IMG/VR virus record: IMGVR_UViG_3300036772_000333
Location: 1-56,983 of that record
Direction: 5' to 3' (one strand)
From: a virus
DNA: 56,983 bases
The position numbers and the translations under genes are program-made. The notes beneath the pieces were generated by a model that was not told the DNA's origin, ran no database searches, and worked only from the letters and a program-made list of their open reading frames with translations. This document shows, one piece after another, positions 15,164-22,751 of this stretch (positions are counted from its first letter, which is position 1; each line of letters starts with the position of its first letter).

Positions 15164-15230
15164 ATTTTGCAACTCCGTTGATCGCATCGACTTCCTCCAC
15201 ATCTTTCGAACTGCATTCTGGGCAGGTCAT
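15072..15230 (-). CDS. 52-residue zinc-ribbon protein
   Basis: Starts MTCPECSSKD and continues to YECQSCGHDYWE: two CxxC knuckles 20 residues apart, a standard zinc ribbon, then an acidic tail. The ATG at 15230 overlaps the stop of 15227-15811 as ATGA, which strongly supports translation. It belongs to the replication/recombination operon and may bind DNA or a replication partner. Confidence 0.65.
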   Translation of the reverse strand: MTCPECSSKDVEEVDAINGVAKYECQSCGHDYWEDEIELPFESAAPVNRDEV

Positions 15231-15811
15231 GCCGGTATCCCCCTCATCTTTTCATAGTCAGCCACATGCTCCGCGATATACCAATCGAACACCGCATCGA
15301 GGGCCGTCTTACGGCTGGAGGTTCCCTCGATCGCCATCGCTATCTCGATAGCCTCGTCCTGCTTCGTCGCGCGATGCTCGAGGTGCTGCTCTGGCGCTGT
15401 CCGTTGGATGGTCGATATAAACTCCCGTTCCGACTGTGCCGCCGCCGCCTGGAGCGTTTCAGGGCGATTGCGGACCTCTGTCGAGAGAGACTGCATCACC
15501 ACGATATTGCAGCGAGGGATCCCAGCCAGCTTCTCCGAGTCAATATCTCGCAATTCCTCGGCCGCCGCCATCGCCGCATAGCAATCCCGATAACTGTACG
15601 GTGCTGCAGAGAGTACCCACCGATCAAACGAAGTGTAGGGCGCATCCGTGGTTGGATCGGTGAGGTCGTCCCATGGAAAACGCCGCTTCATCTCCCGCAG
15701 TATCAGTCCGCGCTCAATGTAGGAGGTCTTCGCCGTTACATCAAGAGAGCGTACTCTTTGGTCGAGGTAATAGGTTGCCTGTTTTTCCAACAGGGAAAAT
15801 TTCTCATTCAT
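15227..15811 (-). CDS. Hypothetical protein of the replication operon
   Basis: 194 residues, mostly helical. The stretch RDCYAAMAAAEELRDIDSEKLAGIPRCNIVVM resembles the small helical DNA-binding part of ParB-like or phage replication accessory proteins, but the match is loose. A Gln/Glu-rich central part and the end (DAVFDWYIAEHVADYEKM) follow. ATGA overlaps couple it on both sides. Function unknown; a replication accessory role is inferred from context. Confidence 0.45.
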   Translation of the reverse strand: MNEKFSLLEKQATYYLDQRVRSLDVTAKTSYIERGLILREMKRRFPWDDLTDPTTDAPYTSFDRWVLSAAPYSYRDCYAAMAAAEELRDIDSEKLAGIPRCNIVVMQSLSTEVRNRPETLQAAAAQSEREFISTIQRTAPEQHLEHRATKQDEAIEIAMAIEGTSSRKTALDAVFDWYIAEHVADYEKMRGIPA

Positions 15812-16353
15812 AGACCTAATACCCTCGCGATCTCATCACCAACGTCTTTAGTCGTTACCCATTCTCGCATCGGACGACGTGCCCAGATAGAGTTTTTTTC
15901 AATCGGCATAGCTATTGGTTTATCCCCTGTTTTGCCAATGTTTTCCCAGAATAGTTCCTCTATCCTTGGGTTTTCCGGGTGTTTCTCCGCCATCCAATGC
16001 AGCGCCCCGCAGACGCAAGCCCATAGGTGCTCCTGCCTGTTTTGGTGCCGTCTCTGCCTATTATCCCGATATGACTTTTGCTCATCCTTTAGCCTCTTCT
16101 GCCTGATTGCCTTGATTGTTGCAGCATCCTGCTTCCCCTCCCTGGCATACCACAGGTCGCGCATCTGTAGGCCTACAGCGTCCAGCACAGACTCAATCGT
16201 GCAACCAGCCCAGCAGCGTATTAACATCGCGTCTTTTCCCTCCCGCAGGCTTAGGGATGGTGATCGGTCCTTGTGTGACGGACACTTGGCCGACCACTTC
16301 CCTTTACCTGCTCGGGTGGCGTTGAATACGGAGACGATCTGTCCGGCTGTCAT
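15808..16353 (-). CDS. Primase-type CHC2 zinc-finger protein without a catalytic domain
   Basis: 181 residues. Residues 20-60 follow the primase zinc-binding pattern: C24-P-S-H27, PSLSL, then CWAGC (C47, C51) and a helix ending VGLQMRDLW. After it there is only a charged helical stretch (RQKRLKDEQKSYRDNRQRRHQ) and a short C-terminal part. No TOPRIM or polymerase motif is present. It overlaps the helicase gene by 4 bases. It may recognise the template or recruit a host primase. The missing catalytic domain is notable. Confidence 0.7.
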   Translation of the reverse strand: MTAGQIVSVFNATRAGKGKWSAKCPSHKDRSPSLSLREGKDAMLIRCWAGCTIESVLDAVGLQMRDLWYAREGKQDAATIKAIRQKRLKDEQKSYRDNRQRRHQNRQEHLWACVCGALHWMAEKHPENPRIEELFWENIGKTGDKPIAMPIEKNSIWARRPMREWVTTKDVGDEIARVLGL

Positions 16354-17960
16354 GCCGTCTTTCTGTTTGCTTCCATCAACTTCGATACCTGCAACTTCGT
16401 GCTGCCCGCTGGAATCACGATACCTTCACGTTTGCACTGGTCAATCTGGCCCTGCGTCGGGTGCTCGGTCTTCGCGCGACGGATTCGTCGGCCAGTCTCG
16501 AAGTTCTGCACCTCGCGCGAGGGCGGGGCTGATACCTTGTCCAACTGGTTGGGCCAAACTCCGAATTTCTCCCGATAGGCGTGGGCTGCCCACCCGTCCT
16601 GGTGTCCGCGAGACCGGGCGATATGCAGCAGCCCGGAGTAGAACTCCTGTTTGGTCGCCATCGTCGCTTTGGGCTTGGTCGACTTCGATCCCCACTCCAC
16701 CAACTCCCCATCCTCAACGGTGACGCCGCTGAGCATCAGTTGCTCCGCCTTGCACCCTGGGCATATCCGCTCCCCCTTCGCCATGACCATGCCACATTTC
16801 GCGCACTTCTTCGGCTTAGGTGCCGGTTTGTCCTTCGATTCTGCCGACTTATCCGTCTTCTTCTGGCAATTCATCGTATCGTGGTGGATGTCAGTCACCA
16901 TGCCAAGGCGCAGGGTGTTGCCGGCATGGTCGAGGATCAGGAGTTCTCGTTTTTCAGGAGCTGTGCGGAGGCCTCGGCCAATCTTTTGTACGTGCTTGAT
17001 TTCACTTTTCGTGGGTGCTGCGTCAACAATGCATCGCACATCTTCATCCACTCCTGTAACGAGACACCCGACGCTTGCAATAATTTTATCGCTGCCTTCT
17101 CGAAACCTGCGGAACGTATTTCTTCTATCATCATCATCTGAATAGGCGTCAATGTATCCACAACTAATTCCGGCATCGTGAAACTCCTTCTGCAGAGATT
17201 GAGCATGTTTGCATTCAACGGCAAAGAGGAACGTAGGCAGGCCCGCAGCCCTCTCCTGCCACGTCTTGACGATGTCAGCCACCAGTACCGGCTTATCCAT
17301 CGCCTCCGAAAGTTGGTGCTCGTTGTAATCGCCTGCTGTTATTTTCACCTTCGACAGGTCAGCCTCTTGCTGTGGGGCGTAGATGCGAAACGGCACCAAA
17401 TGACCTTCATCGATGAGCTGCTGCGTCCGTGCGGCTACGATCAGCTTCGTCCATCGCAACCCCATACCCTTAGCCCAAGGCGTGGCTGACAGGCCGATGA
17501 CGATCTTATCTTTCCACTCCTCGGAGTCGAGGATTTCGTTGAGTTTGTCCCACTGGTTGTGACACTCATCGATGATGACGAAGTCAACCTCCGGCACTGC
17601 CCGACGGATCAGCGTCTGGACGCTGGCAATCTGCACCGGTTGCAGCCAATCCGTGCGCTCGTGCTTCGCCTGGATCACCCCGATGCGATGGATGCCTTCC
17701 GCCTCAAACGCCTTCAGAGTCTGGTTGACCAGATTGATGGCAGGGCAGGTGAACATCGCACGGTTGCCCTTGGCGACCGCCCCAGAGAGGATGTGCGCGC
17801 TCAACAGGGTTTTCCCGAACCCTGTAGGGGCTTGCACGACGATGCGCTTATGACCGGCTTTGACGGCGTCGCGGATCATCGGGATGCAGGCAGCCTGCCG
17901 GGGGCGCAGAGGGCGGAGCTTGCCCTCTGGTTCCACCCCGAAAAGGGAGTTTTGCTTCAT
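16350..17960 (-). CDS. SF2 DEAD/DEAH helicase, RadD-like with zinc finger
   Basis: 536 residues. Motifs in order: QAPTGFGKT (43-51, Walker A), DECH (131-134), SAT (158-160), QKIGRGLR (325-332, motif VI). A four-Cys zinc site follows, CAKC...CPGC (386-403), as in RadD-type helicases, then a ~130-residue C-terminal part with GWAAHAYREKFG. It would unwind or remodel branched DNA in replication and recombination. It sits between the primase-like protein and an exonuclease in one coupled operon. Confidence 0.85.
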   Translation of the reverse strand: MKQNSLFGVEPEGKLRPLRPRQAACIPMIRDAVKAGHKRIVVQAPTGFGKTLLSAHILSGAVAKGNRAMFTCPAINLVNQTLKAFEAEGIHRIGVIQAKHERTDWLQPVQIASVQTLIRRAVPEVDFVIIDECHNQWDKLNEILDSEEWKDKIVIGLSATPWAKGMGLRWTKLIVAARTQQLIDEGHLVPFRIYAPQQEADLSKVKITAGDYNEHQLSEAMDKPVLVADIVKTWQERAAGLPTFLFAVECKHAQSLQKEFHDAGISCGYIDAYSDDDDRRNTFRRFREGSDKIIASVGCLVTGVDEDVRCIVDAAPTKSEIKHVQKIGRGLRTAPEKRELLILDHAGNTLRLGMVTDIHHDTMNCQKKTDKSAESKDKPAPKPKKCAKCGMVMAKGERICPGCKAEQLMLSGVTVEDGELVEWGSKSTKPKATMATKQEFYSGLLHIARSRGHQDGWAAHAYREKFGVWPNQLDKVSAPPSREVQNFETGRRIRRAKTEHPTQGQIDQCKREGIVIPAGSTKLQVSKLMEANRKTA

Positions 17961-18589
17961 GAGAGACTCGCCCTCAGTTGTTCGTTCAGTTGGCTAGTAT
18001 GAGTGGTAGGTTTCGGGTTTTCGAGGTACCGTAAGGCGAAGTCCTTGAATTCTAGCGCCAGATTCATGCAGTCTTCGGTCATGTCGGGATACCGGAACTG
18101 CTCCAGCCGGTGCATGGCGTGAACACAGTAGTTTCTGGGTTCGTCCATCTCCTTCATCTCCCAAACGTTCCAGATAAATCGGTCTGCGCCGAAGATGTCC
18201 ATGTAGAAGCGATGCTGGAAGCCGTCAAGATAGTTCTCCGCGTCGAATCGTTCGGTCGTCTTGTCGTCCCACATCGTACTCCCTGCAAACGCATCCGTCT
18301 GCCCCGAAATCGTGATGCCGCCGTAGTCCTTGAAACGCCGAACCTCACGCATTGGAGGCCGGTATAAATGGAACTCTCCGGTGAAGTGGAAGGTATAGCC
18401 GTCCTGCGATGCGGAGGTAAACTCCTGGCCGACCTTGACGTGCTCCAGTATCTTGTGGAAGGCGGTTCCTTTGCGCATCGCTTCGGTCTCTTGGCTATGG
18501 AGGATGTCGTTGATCAGGAAATCGACCCCGACATCCTCCATCTGCTGCCAGCGATGGAAGGTGCACACATTGGATACACGGTAAATCAT
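17957..18589 (-). CDS. PD-(D/E)XK exonuclease, RecB/Cas4-like phage type
   Basis: 210 residues. GTAFHKILE (41-49) is the early helix motif; SGQTDAF (D99), WDDKTT (D108, K110) and Q125 with FQHRFYM form the usual D...DxK...Q catalytic set. Function: 5'-3' or end-processing nuclease feeding single-strand annealing. It lies between the Sak4-like ATPase and the helicase with 4-base overlaps, which supports a recombination module. No Fe-S cysteine set is visible here. Confidence 0.8.
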   Translation of the reverse strand: MIYRVSNVCTFHRWQQMEDVGVDFLINDILHSQETEAMRKGTAFHKILEHVKVGQEFTSASQDGYTFHFTGEFHLYRPPMREVRRFKDYGGITISGQTDAFAGSTMWDDKTTERFDAENYLDGFQHRFYMDIFGADRFIWNVWEMKEMDEPRNYCVHAMHRLEQFRYPDMTEDCMNLALEFKDFALRYLENPKPTTHTSQLNEQLRASLS

Positions 18590-19485
18590 GCTGCCTCCGT
18601 ATAGAGGCCCGACTTCTTGTCTGCCTTATAGCCACGGCGCTTGGCTTCCTCCGCCGCAAATGTAGTGAACTCCTTACCGTGATTTCCTTCCTTCATCAAC
18701 GGAACGATGTTGCTGTTGAAGAGGTCAAGCGTGTCGTTCTCTCCCATGACGGCGGTCCACTGTTCGGCCTTCTGCGTAGCCTCAGCCTGTTCGGAGGTCA
18801 TCTTGTTGATGCTTCCCTTGATCTGAGCGATAACGTCCGCGAGATAGTGAGGGTTTTTATCGGGGTGAGGAAAGGCCATCTTCGGCAACTGCGCGGGGTT
18901 TTTTCCGAATCCTCCCTCACGCGGATCGAAGTTGAGCGCACGAGTTCCGTCTGGCTGGACGAAGAGCCGTGCCATCGCATCGGAGGACTTGTAAATCTCG
19001 TTCTTGCTGGCACCCTGTGCGTCGATGCGCTCGATGAGGTCGTCACCGTTTTTGTCCTCCTGCATGTGGCAGATAAGCACTAAGTCCTTACCGAGGGACC
19101 GAATAAAGTTCTGCCATGCTGCAAAGCGGGACTTCAACTCGCCGTAACCCTGGAGCGATAACGAACCACCGCGCCCCATCTTGGGATTACCGGCAATGAT
19201 GTCCATGCTGATGGCGTCGAGCGCGCGTCCGGCGGTATCCACAATGAGCGTGTTGTAGGGCGCTAGGTCTTCTGCAGTCATCTGAGCAACATCGGCCCAC
19301 TTCTGGACAACAACCGAGTCTTTGCGGTTCTGTGCACGGTAGGAGCCTTTGTCGAAGTCGAGCATGAGCGGCTTATCTGCAGTAAATGCGAGAGAGGACT
19401 TGCCGAGTCCCGGCGCTCCGTACAGGGTAAGCGTGATGTGGTCAATCGTCATAGCTTCTGACGCCGCAATGATCTTGAGTGCCAT
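18586..19485 (-). CDS. Sak4-like RecA-fold ATPase
   Basis: 299 residues from ATG 19485, four bases after GGAGG. Walker A is GAPGLGKS (23-30), followed by MLDFDKGSYR, the signature of phage Sak4/RAD51-like proteins. Walker B is LIVDTAGR (80-87), and LVLICHMQED is the sensor strand. It is the first gene of the minus-strand recombination operon behind a strong promoter. It probably loads on single-stranded DNA and promotes annealing with the adjacent exonuclease. Confidence 0.8.
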   Translation of the reverse strand: MALKIIAASEAMTIDHITLTLYGAPGLGKSSLAFTADKPLMLDFDKGSYRAQNRKDSVVVQKWADVAQMTAEDLAPYNTLIVDTAGRALDAISMDIIAGNPKMGRGGSLSLQGYGELKSRFAAWQNFIRSLGKDLVLICHMQEDKNGDDLIERIDAQGASKNEIYKSSDAMARLFVQPDGTRALNFDPREGGFGKNPAQLPKMAFPHPDKNPHYLADVIAQIKGSINKMTSEQAEATQKAEQWTAVMGENDTLDLFNSNIVPLMKEGNHGKEFTTFAAEEAKRRGYKADKKSGLYTEAA

Positions 19486-19516
19486 GTTTCCTCCAGTGTT
19501 CCGTCTTCTGGATACG

Positions 19517-19545
19517 ACTGTACGCGAATGGTTCTTGCTTGTCAA
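19517..19545 (-). promoter_or_regulatory. Strong sigma70 promoter of the recombination operon
   Basis: Minus strand: perfect -35 TTGACA (19545-19540), 17-base spacer, -10 TACAGT (19522-19517, four of six). It lies 31 bases before the Sak4-like gene and its GGAGG site. Confidence 0.8.
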
Positions 19546-19553
19546 GCAGGGAA

Positions 19554-19596
19554 AATTGCTCATTTTCTCACTAATTCATTTGCAAAATGAGCAATT
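19554..19596. promoter_or_regulatory. Operator: perfect 13-bp inverted repeat in the divergent promoter region
   Basis: AATTGCTCATTTT (19554-19566) and its exact inverse AAAATGAGCAATT (19584-19596), 17 bases apart, about 2.9 turns centre to centre. The right arm lies between the -35 and -10 of the plus-strand promoter, and the left arm is directly behind the -35 of the minus-strand promoter. This is what a repressor site controlling both directions would look like. The XRE proteins at 6702-6926 and 44921-45244 are candidate binders (inference). Confidence 0.75.
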
Positions 19597-19608
19597 CGGT
19601 CCGATACT
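19580..19608 (+). promoter_or_regulatory. Plus-strand promoter of the 19.6-20.8 kb operon
   Basis: TTGCAA (19580-19585), 17-base spacer, GATACT (19603-19608); each box matches four of six. The downstream gene at 19627 has AAGGAG before its ATG. One arm of the operator lies inside the spacer. Confidence 0.55.
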
Positions 19609-19626
19609 CTGTGGAAGGAGAACCCC

Positions 19627-19995
19627 ATGAAATTAGCCTCTATCCTACTCGCTGGCGCTCTGCTTGCCCCGTTGGGATGCAAGACTGCCAGCGCACCCGC
19701 CGCCCCTCCGGCACCCGGCTACCTCAACGCGCAGGATCAAATCATCGGACAGGCGCTTGCCTCGCTCGATACCTTCGTGCGACAGGCCACCGCCGACTAT
19801 GCCACCCTTACGCCGGCACAACAGGCTTCCGAGAAGTCGGCACTCAATAACATGGTGACTGCTGTCAACATCGCCAACTCGCTCTATCTTGCCTATCACA
19901 ACGGCACATCGACTGAAGCTCAGGCTCAAACAGCCTTGGTTACGGCGCAATCGGCTCAGACCAATTACACGAGTGTCGCGGGGGTAAAACAGTGA
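19627..19995 (+). CDS. Lipoprotein-like secreted protein
   Basis: 122 residues. The signal MKLASILLAGALLAPLGCK ends in a Cys, but the -3 residue is Pro, so the lipobox is imperfect. The mature part is Ala/Thr/Gln rich and helical with no further Cys. It is first in a three- or four-gene plus-strand operon under the regulated promoter. An envelope role such as outer spanin or exclusion lipoprotein is possible; not proven. Confidence 0.55.
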   Translation: MKLASILLAGALLAPLGCKTASAPAAPPAPGYLNAQDQIIGQALASLDTFVRQATADYATLTPAQQASEKSALNNMVTAVNIANSLYLAYHNGTSTEAQAQTALVTAQSAQTNYTSVAGVKQ

Positions 19996-20345
19996 ACTTC
20001 CTTCCTATCATCGGTATCTTCGCCAATATCGTTCTGCAGGCAGTCGGTGCGGCCGGCGTACTTGCTCCGGCTACGACGAATCTCATCGAATCGCTCATCG
20101 GCAATATCTCCCCACTCATCGCCACGCTCTTCAGCGGCCAGCCAAAGGTGCAGGATGTGCTCGCAGTCTTGGCGGGTCTCTCCGCGATCATCACGACGCT
20201 TGAGCAGGATACCAACCTACCCGCCGACCGTTTGGCGCGTCTAAAGTTGCTGGACGGCGAAGTCTCTGCGGCAATCTCTGCCTACGTCAAAGCTGGAGCC
20301 GGATTCGATGCGACAACATACACTCAGATTTCTCCAGTGGATTAG
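19992..20345 (+). CDS. Small protein with hydrophobic N-terminus
   Basis: 117 residues from GTG 19992, GTGA overlap with the previous stop. The first ~65 residues are hydrophobic (FLPIIGIFANIVLQAVGAAG, ..VLAVLAGLSAIITTL); the rest is a Lys/Glu helix. Probably membrane-associated. Function unknown. Confidence 0.5.
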   Translation: MNFLPIIGIFANIVLQAVGAAGVLAPATTNLIESLIGNISPLIATLFSGQPKVQDVLAVLAGLSAIITTLEQDTNLPADRLARLKLLDGEVSAAISAYVKAGAGFDATTYTQISPVD

Positions 20346-20364
20346 AAGTCTATGGAGCGTGCCT

Positions 20365-20541
20365 ATGCCCCATCATCACAAGCCGGATCGGTCCGAAGAA
20401 ATTCAGGAGAAAATCCTAGAAACCGATAGGGAAATTCTCAAAGAATTGCGTAAGATCGAGCATGACGTACACCCTCACCGCTACACTATTTTGATCCAAC
20501 AGGAGCATCACACATGGCTATCCAGAACGGAATTATCGTAG
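20365..20541 (+). CDS. Small His-rich coiled-coil protein
   Basis: 58 residues from ATG 20365, GGAG eight bases upstream. HHHK near the start, then a highly charged helix (SEEIQEKILETDREILKELR), then HDVHPHRY. It overlaps the next gene by 28 bases. Function unknown; a metal-binding helix pair is possible. Confidence 0.5.
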   Translation: MPHHHKPDRSEEIQEKILETDREILKELRKIEHDVHPHRYTILIQQEHHTWLSRTELS

Positions 20542-20843
20542 GTTCCACCGGAACCTTCTCCGCCACCCTCCAGGACAACGGAGCCACTATCGCCCTACCC
20601 GCAGGATCAACCTATGCATGGACCTCGCTCGATCCAGAAGTAAGCTTTGATACATCGGCAGACCCGACTGGAGCGTCTGTTGTTGTCACTGTTGCGGCAG
20701 CGGATACGTCGCAGGACGTGACCATCACCGCGACCGCGACTGCTCCCGACGGCAACCCCGCTACGGGCAGCCTCACGTTCCCCGTACTGCCTGTAGCACA
20801 GAAGTTCACGATCCTGGTTCAACAGACCGGACCGACAGTCTAA
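20514..20843 (+). CDS. Small Ig-like domain protein
   Basis: 109 residues, with AGGAG before the ATG. Beta-rich, Thr/Ser/Ala/Val with no Cys, and a strand pattern like a bacterial Ig-like fold (GTFSATLQDNG..., YAWTSLDPEV, VTITATATAPDG). Ig-like domains decorate capsids and tails, so virion decoration is a fair guess even though it is in the regulated non-structural operon. A terminator follows 38 bases after the stop. Confidence 0.6.
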   Translation: MAIQNGIIVGSTGTFSATLQDNGATIALPAGSTYAWTSLDPEVSFDTSADPTGASVVVTVAAADTSQDVTITATATAPDGNPATGSLTFPVLPVAQKFTILVQQTGPTV

Positions 20844-20881
20844 AACGCAGGAGGTGCGATCAAAATGCAGTAAAACAGATG

Positions 20882-20899
20882 GCCTCCCTTCGGGGAGGC
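20882..20899. terminator. UUCG-loop terminator between convergent genes
   Basis: Seven-base perfect stem GCCTCCC / GGGAGGC around a C(UUCG)G tetraloop, one of the most stable RNA loops. It lies between the plus-strand gene ending at 20843 and the minus-strand gene ending at 20908. The tails are only modestly T-rich, with a TTTT run on the minus strand, so it may serve both directions. Confidence 0.8.
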
Positions 20900-20907
20900 T
20901 TCTGGGG

Positions 20908-21093
20908 TTAACGGAGACAGGGATTGGTGTGGGCGCCCCAGCCCATTCCGGGTAAGAATCCGATAACGTAGATGATCACGATCAGGCACAAGACAATACG
21001 GATAATCATGGCGAGCGTAGCGTCCATCGGGATCAGGCTGACCATGTACATCAGGACCGCGAGGACGATAAGTGCGACGAGGATTCCGATCAT
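20908..21093 (-). CDS. Small two-helix membrane protein, holin candidate
   Basis: 61 residues from ATG 21093, eight bases after AAGGAG. Two transmembrane segments cover most of it (IGILVALIVLAVLMYMVSLI and IIRIVLCLIVIIYVIGFL) with a short polar end. It resembles the small Thivi_2564-type membrane protein family as I remember it. Being next to the endolysin operon makes a lysis role plausible. Confidence 0.6.
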   Translation of the reverse strand: MIGILVALIVLAVLMYMVSLIPMDATLAMIIRIVLCLIVIIYVIGFLPGMGWGAHTNPCLR

Positions 21094-21097
21094 GGAT

Positions 21098-21412
21098 TTA
21101 CTCCTTGGGTGCTGAGGAGTTGGATGCACTCTGGGAGACAACCGGCTTGGCCGCTGGATCGTCCGGTACGGGGTGCGCGGGAACAACCTGTGGGGTAGGG
21201 TTACCTGGAACCACAGCGAGCGTCTTATCGGCGTCCTGCGTGATGAGGCCGATCCAGATTTTCCCGATAATCTGTACCGCTCCGAGACCCAGGACATACT
21301 TTGCCGGGATCAGGGCGTTCAGGGGCGGGGCGAGAAAGGCAGCCGAGGTCGCCATTGTCGCGGTGAGGATGCTTGATACGGTTGATTTCCAGCTTTCTCC
21401 GAGAACGCTCAT
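21098..21412 (-). CDS. Membrane protein, probable holin
   Basis: 104 residues. The first ~60 contain two hydrophobic helices (SSILTATMATSAAFLA and YVLGLGAVQIIGKIWIG), then a long Pro/Val/Ala/Ser tail. It overlaps the endolysin gene by 4 bases. Position and shape fit a class II holin, although the long Pro-rich tail is unusual. Confidence 0.55.
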   Translation of the reverse strand: MSVLGESWKSTVSSILTATMATSAAFLAPPLNALIPAKYVLGLGAVQIIGKIWIGLITQDADKTLAVVPGNPTPQVVPAHPVPDDPAAKPVVSQSASNSSAPKE

Positions 21413-21849
21413 AGTTCCTCCATAGGGGTGTCAAATAGTGATTTTTCAGCCAACCGTCGACGGACCAGGCCGTCGCTGACCTTGCCATCGATTTTATTCC
21501 ACATCAGCATCGCATTCGAGGCTCCGAGGTAGTCCTTTGAGAGCAGGAGGCGGCGAGCGGTGGAGTTCTCGAAATTTCCCGGTCCGATGTTGTAGATGAA
21601 GGAGATCAGCGCGTCCCATTGGTGCTGGTTGAGCGGGACGCCAACTGCGATCTGGAGGGCGAGGTCGAAGTGGCCGAGATCGGCGTCTAGTTCATCATCG
21701 GCCTGTTGCTGCGTCCATACATCGCCCATCTTCACGCCCTGAGTATGCCCCCAGCCGATCGTGGGGATCCCATTCCCATCTCTATACGCGGTGAGCCGGC
21801 AGCCTTCGAATTGTTGAACTAATTTCGTCGCAACCTGTGAGTGTTCCAT
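21409..21849 (-). CDS. Endolysin, T4-type lysozyme (GH24)
   Basis: 146 residues. The N-terminus carries the GH24 catalytic set with exact T4 lysozyme spacing: Glu15 (FEG), Asp24 (YRDGNG), Thr30 (PTIGWGHT). No signal peptide is present, so a holin must release it. GAGG stands eight bases before the ATG. It cleaves the peptidoglycan glycan strand at the end of infection. It overlaps head-to-head (9 bases) with the membrane protein gene at 21841. Confidence 0.92.
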   Translation of the reverse strand: MEHSQVATKLVQQFEGCRLTAYRDGNGIPTIGWGHTQGVKMGDVWTQQQADDELDADLGHFDLALQIAVGVPLNQHQWDALISFIYNIGPGNFENSTARRLLLSKDYLGASNAMLMWNKIDGKVSDGLVRRRLAEKSLFDTPMEEL

Positions 21850-22311
21850 TACGATGTCCTCATGCTGCTACGGTTGGCATTGCTCGTCTGGATTCTATCG
21901 CTCATCGGGAACGTGGTGTTAGCGTTATTTCTGGTTTGCTGGCGATATTACATCCAGTGGGGATGGTTGACGATATCGACCATTGCAGCTGTTTTCTGCG
22001 ATTTCCTGCTGTTCAAATGCCACTTCCTCTATAACCCGGCCTATGAGCACTTACGGTTTTTTATCTTCTATGTCTTGTTCTGGGTTCTCGATGCTCTGGT
22101 GATCTGGGAGGCGTATCGGCTTAGGAATAAATTGGTCCAAACGCTGGTAGAGATTCAATTAGGGCTGGCTCTCGCGGGGATGTTGCTGAAGCATCTGCCT
22201 TTCCCGTGGACTGCGTACTACCTTGAACTCTTCGCACGATTCTTTAATCTGATCGTGATAGTTTTGTTGCTAAATATGTTCCACCGAAGGAGCGACTATG
22301 CACCACGATAA
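21841..22311 (+). CDS. Polytopic membrane protein
   Basis: 156 residues from GTG 21841, or ATG 21862. Four or five hydrophobic segments: residues ~8-30, ~40-58, ~73-92, ~108-120 and ~130-148. Cationic loops suggest a defined topology. It overlaps the endolysin start head-to-head. It may be an accessory lysis or exclusion protein; no family recognised. Confidence 0.6.
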   Translation: MFHYDVLMLLRLALLVWILSLIGNVVLALFLVCWRYYIQWGWLTISTIAAVFCDFLLFKCHFLYNPAYEHLRFFIFYVLFWVLDALVIWEAYRLRNKLVQTLVEIQLGLALAGMLLKHLPFPWTAYYLELFARFFNLIVIVLLLNMFHRRSDYAPR

Positions 22312-22402
22312 GCCGAAGCATCCCGATCCCGATCCTAAGCCGATCCAGCCCGAAGATGACACCGAACCAGGGGCACCACCTGATCCACCGCCGCACGGTT
22401 AA
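22298..22402 (+). CDS. 34-residue Pro/Asp/His peptide
   Basis: 34 residues, almost only Pro, Asp, His, Lys and Glu (KHPDPDPKPIQPEDD). A good AAGGAG stands six bases before the ATG. It overlaps the preceding gene by 14 bases and the convergent gene by 4. A disordered peptide; function unknown. Confidence 0.45.
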   Translation: MHHDKPKHPDPDPKPIQPEDDTEPGAPPDPPPHG

Positions 22403-22656
22403 ATGATTTTGAAGTGATTCAGAATAATCCCGGTTACCAGGCTAAGGACCGCTACGAGAAGGATGTTTAGCTTTGTCTCGCGGCGGTTCTGGCTTTCCTT
22501 TATATCCATCATAATTTCGTTCACGCTCTTCTCCAATCTATCGAGTCTCGTTACAACCGGAGGGTCGTTAAGACCTTTACCGATATACATATCGATATAA
22601 GTGGAACTACACCTCTCGCGCCATTCCCGCTCTGCTCTCTGCGCCGCTGTTTCCAC
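22399..22656 (-). CDS. XhlA-like small membrane protein
   Basis: 85 residues from GTG 22656, nine bases after GGAGG. A charged coiled coil (residues ~30-60, VVTRLDRLEKSVNEIMMDIKE) is followed by one C-terminal transmembrane helix (LNILLVAVLSLVTGIILNHF). This is the layout of XhlA-type haemolysin/holin partners. It joins the other membrane proteins near the endolysin. Confidence 0.6.
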   Translation of the reverse strand: METAAQRAEREWRERCSSTYIDMYIGKGLNDPPVVTRLDRLEKSVNEIMMDIKESQNRRETKLNILLVAVLSLVTGIILNHFKII

Positions 22657-22751
22657 TCACACATTCCTCCGTTTAGATGCGTACTGGGCCACCTTGCGGC
22701 TGCTACCTATTCCGTAGCTCCTATGTACTGGACAGGCCCTTCCCAAAGCAT

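Noticed and set aside
15791-15808. 17 of 18 base match to the left side of the 19.5 kb operator (CAGGGAAAATTKCTCATT)
   Set aside because: It falls in coding sequence at the start of 15227-15811 with no inverse partner, and a match of this size is expected by chance in a genome of this length.
16937-17224. 95-codon open frame inside the helicase gene
   Set aside because: It lies in another frame of the same strand, while the helicase frame there holds motif VI and is clearly real.
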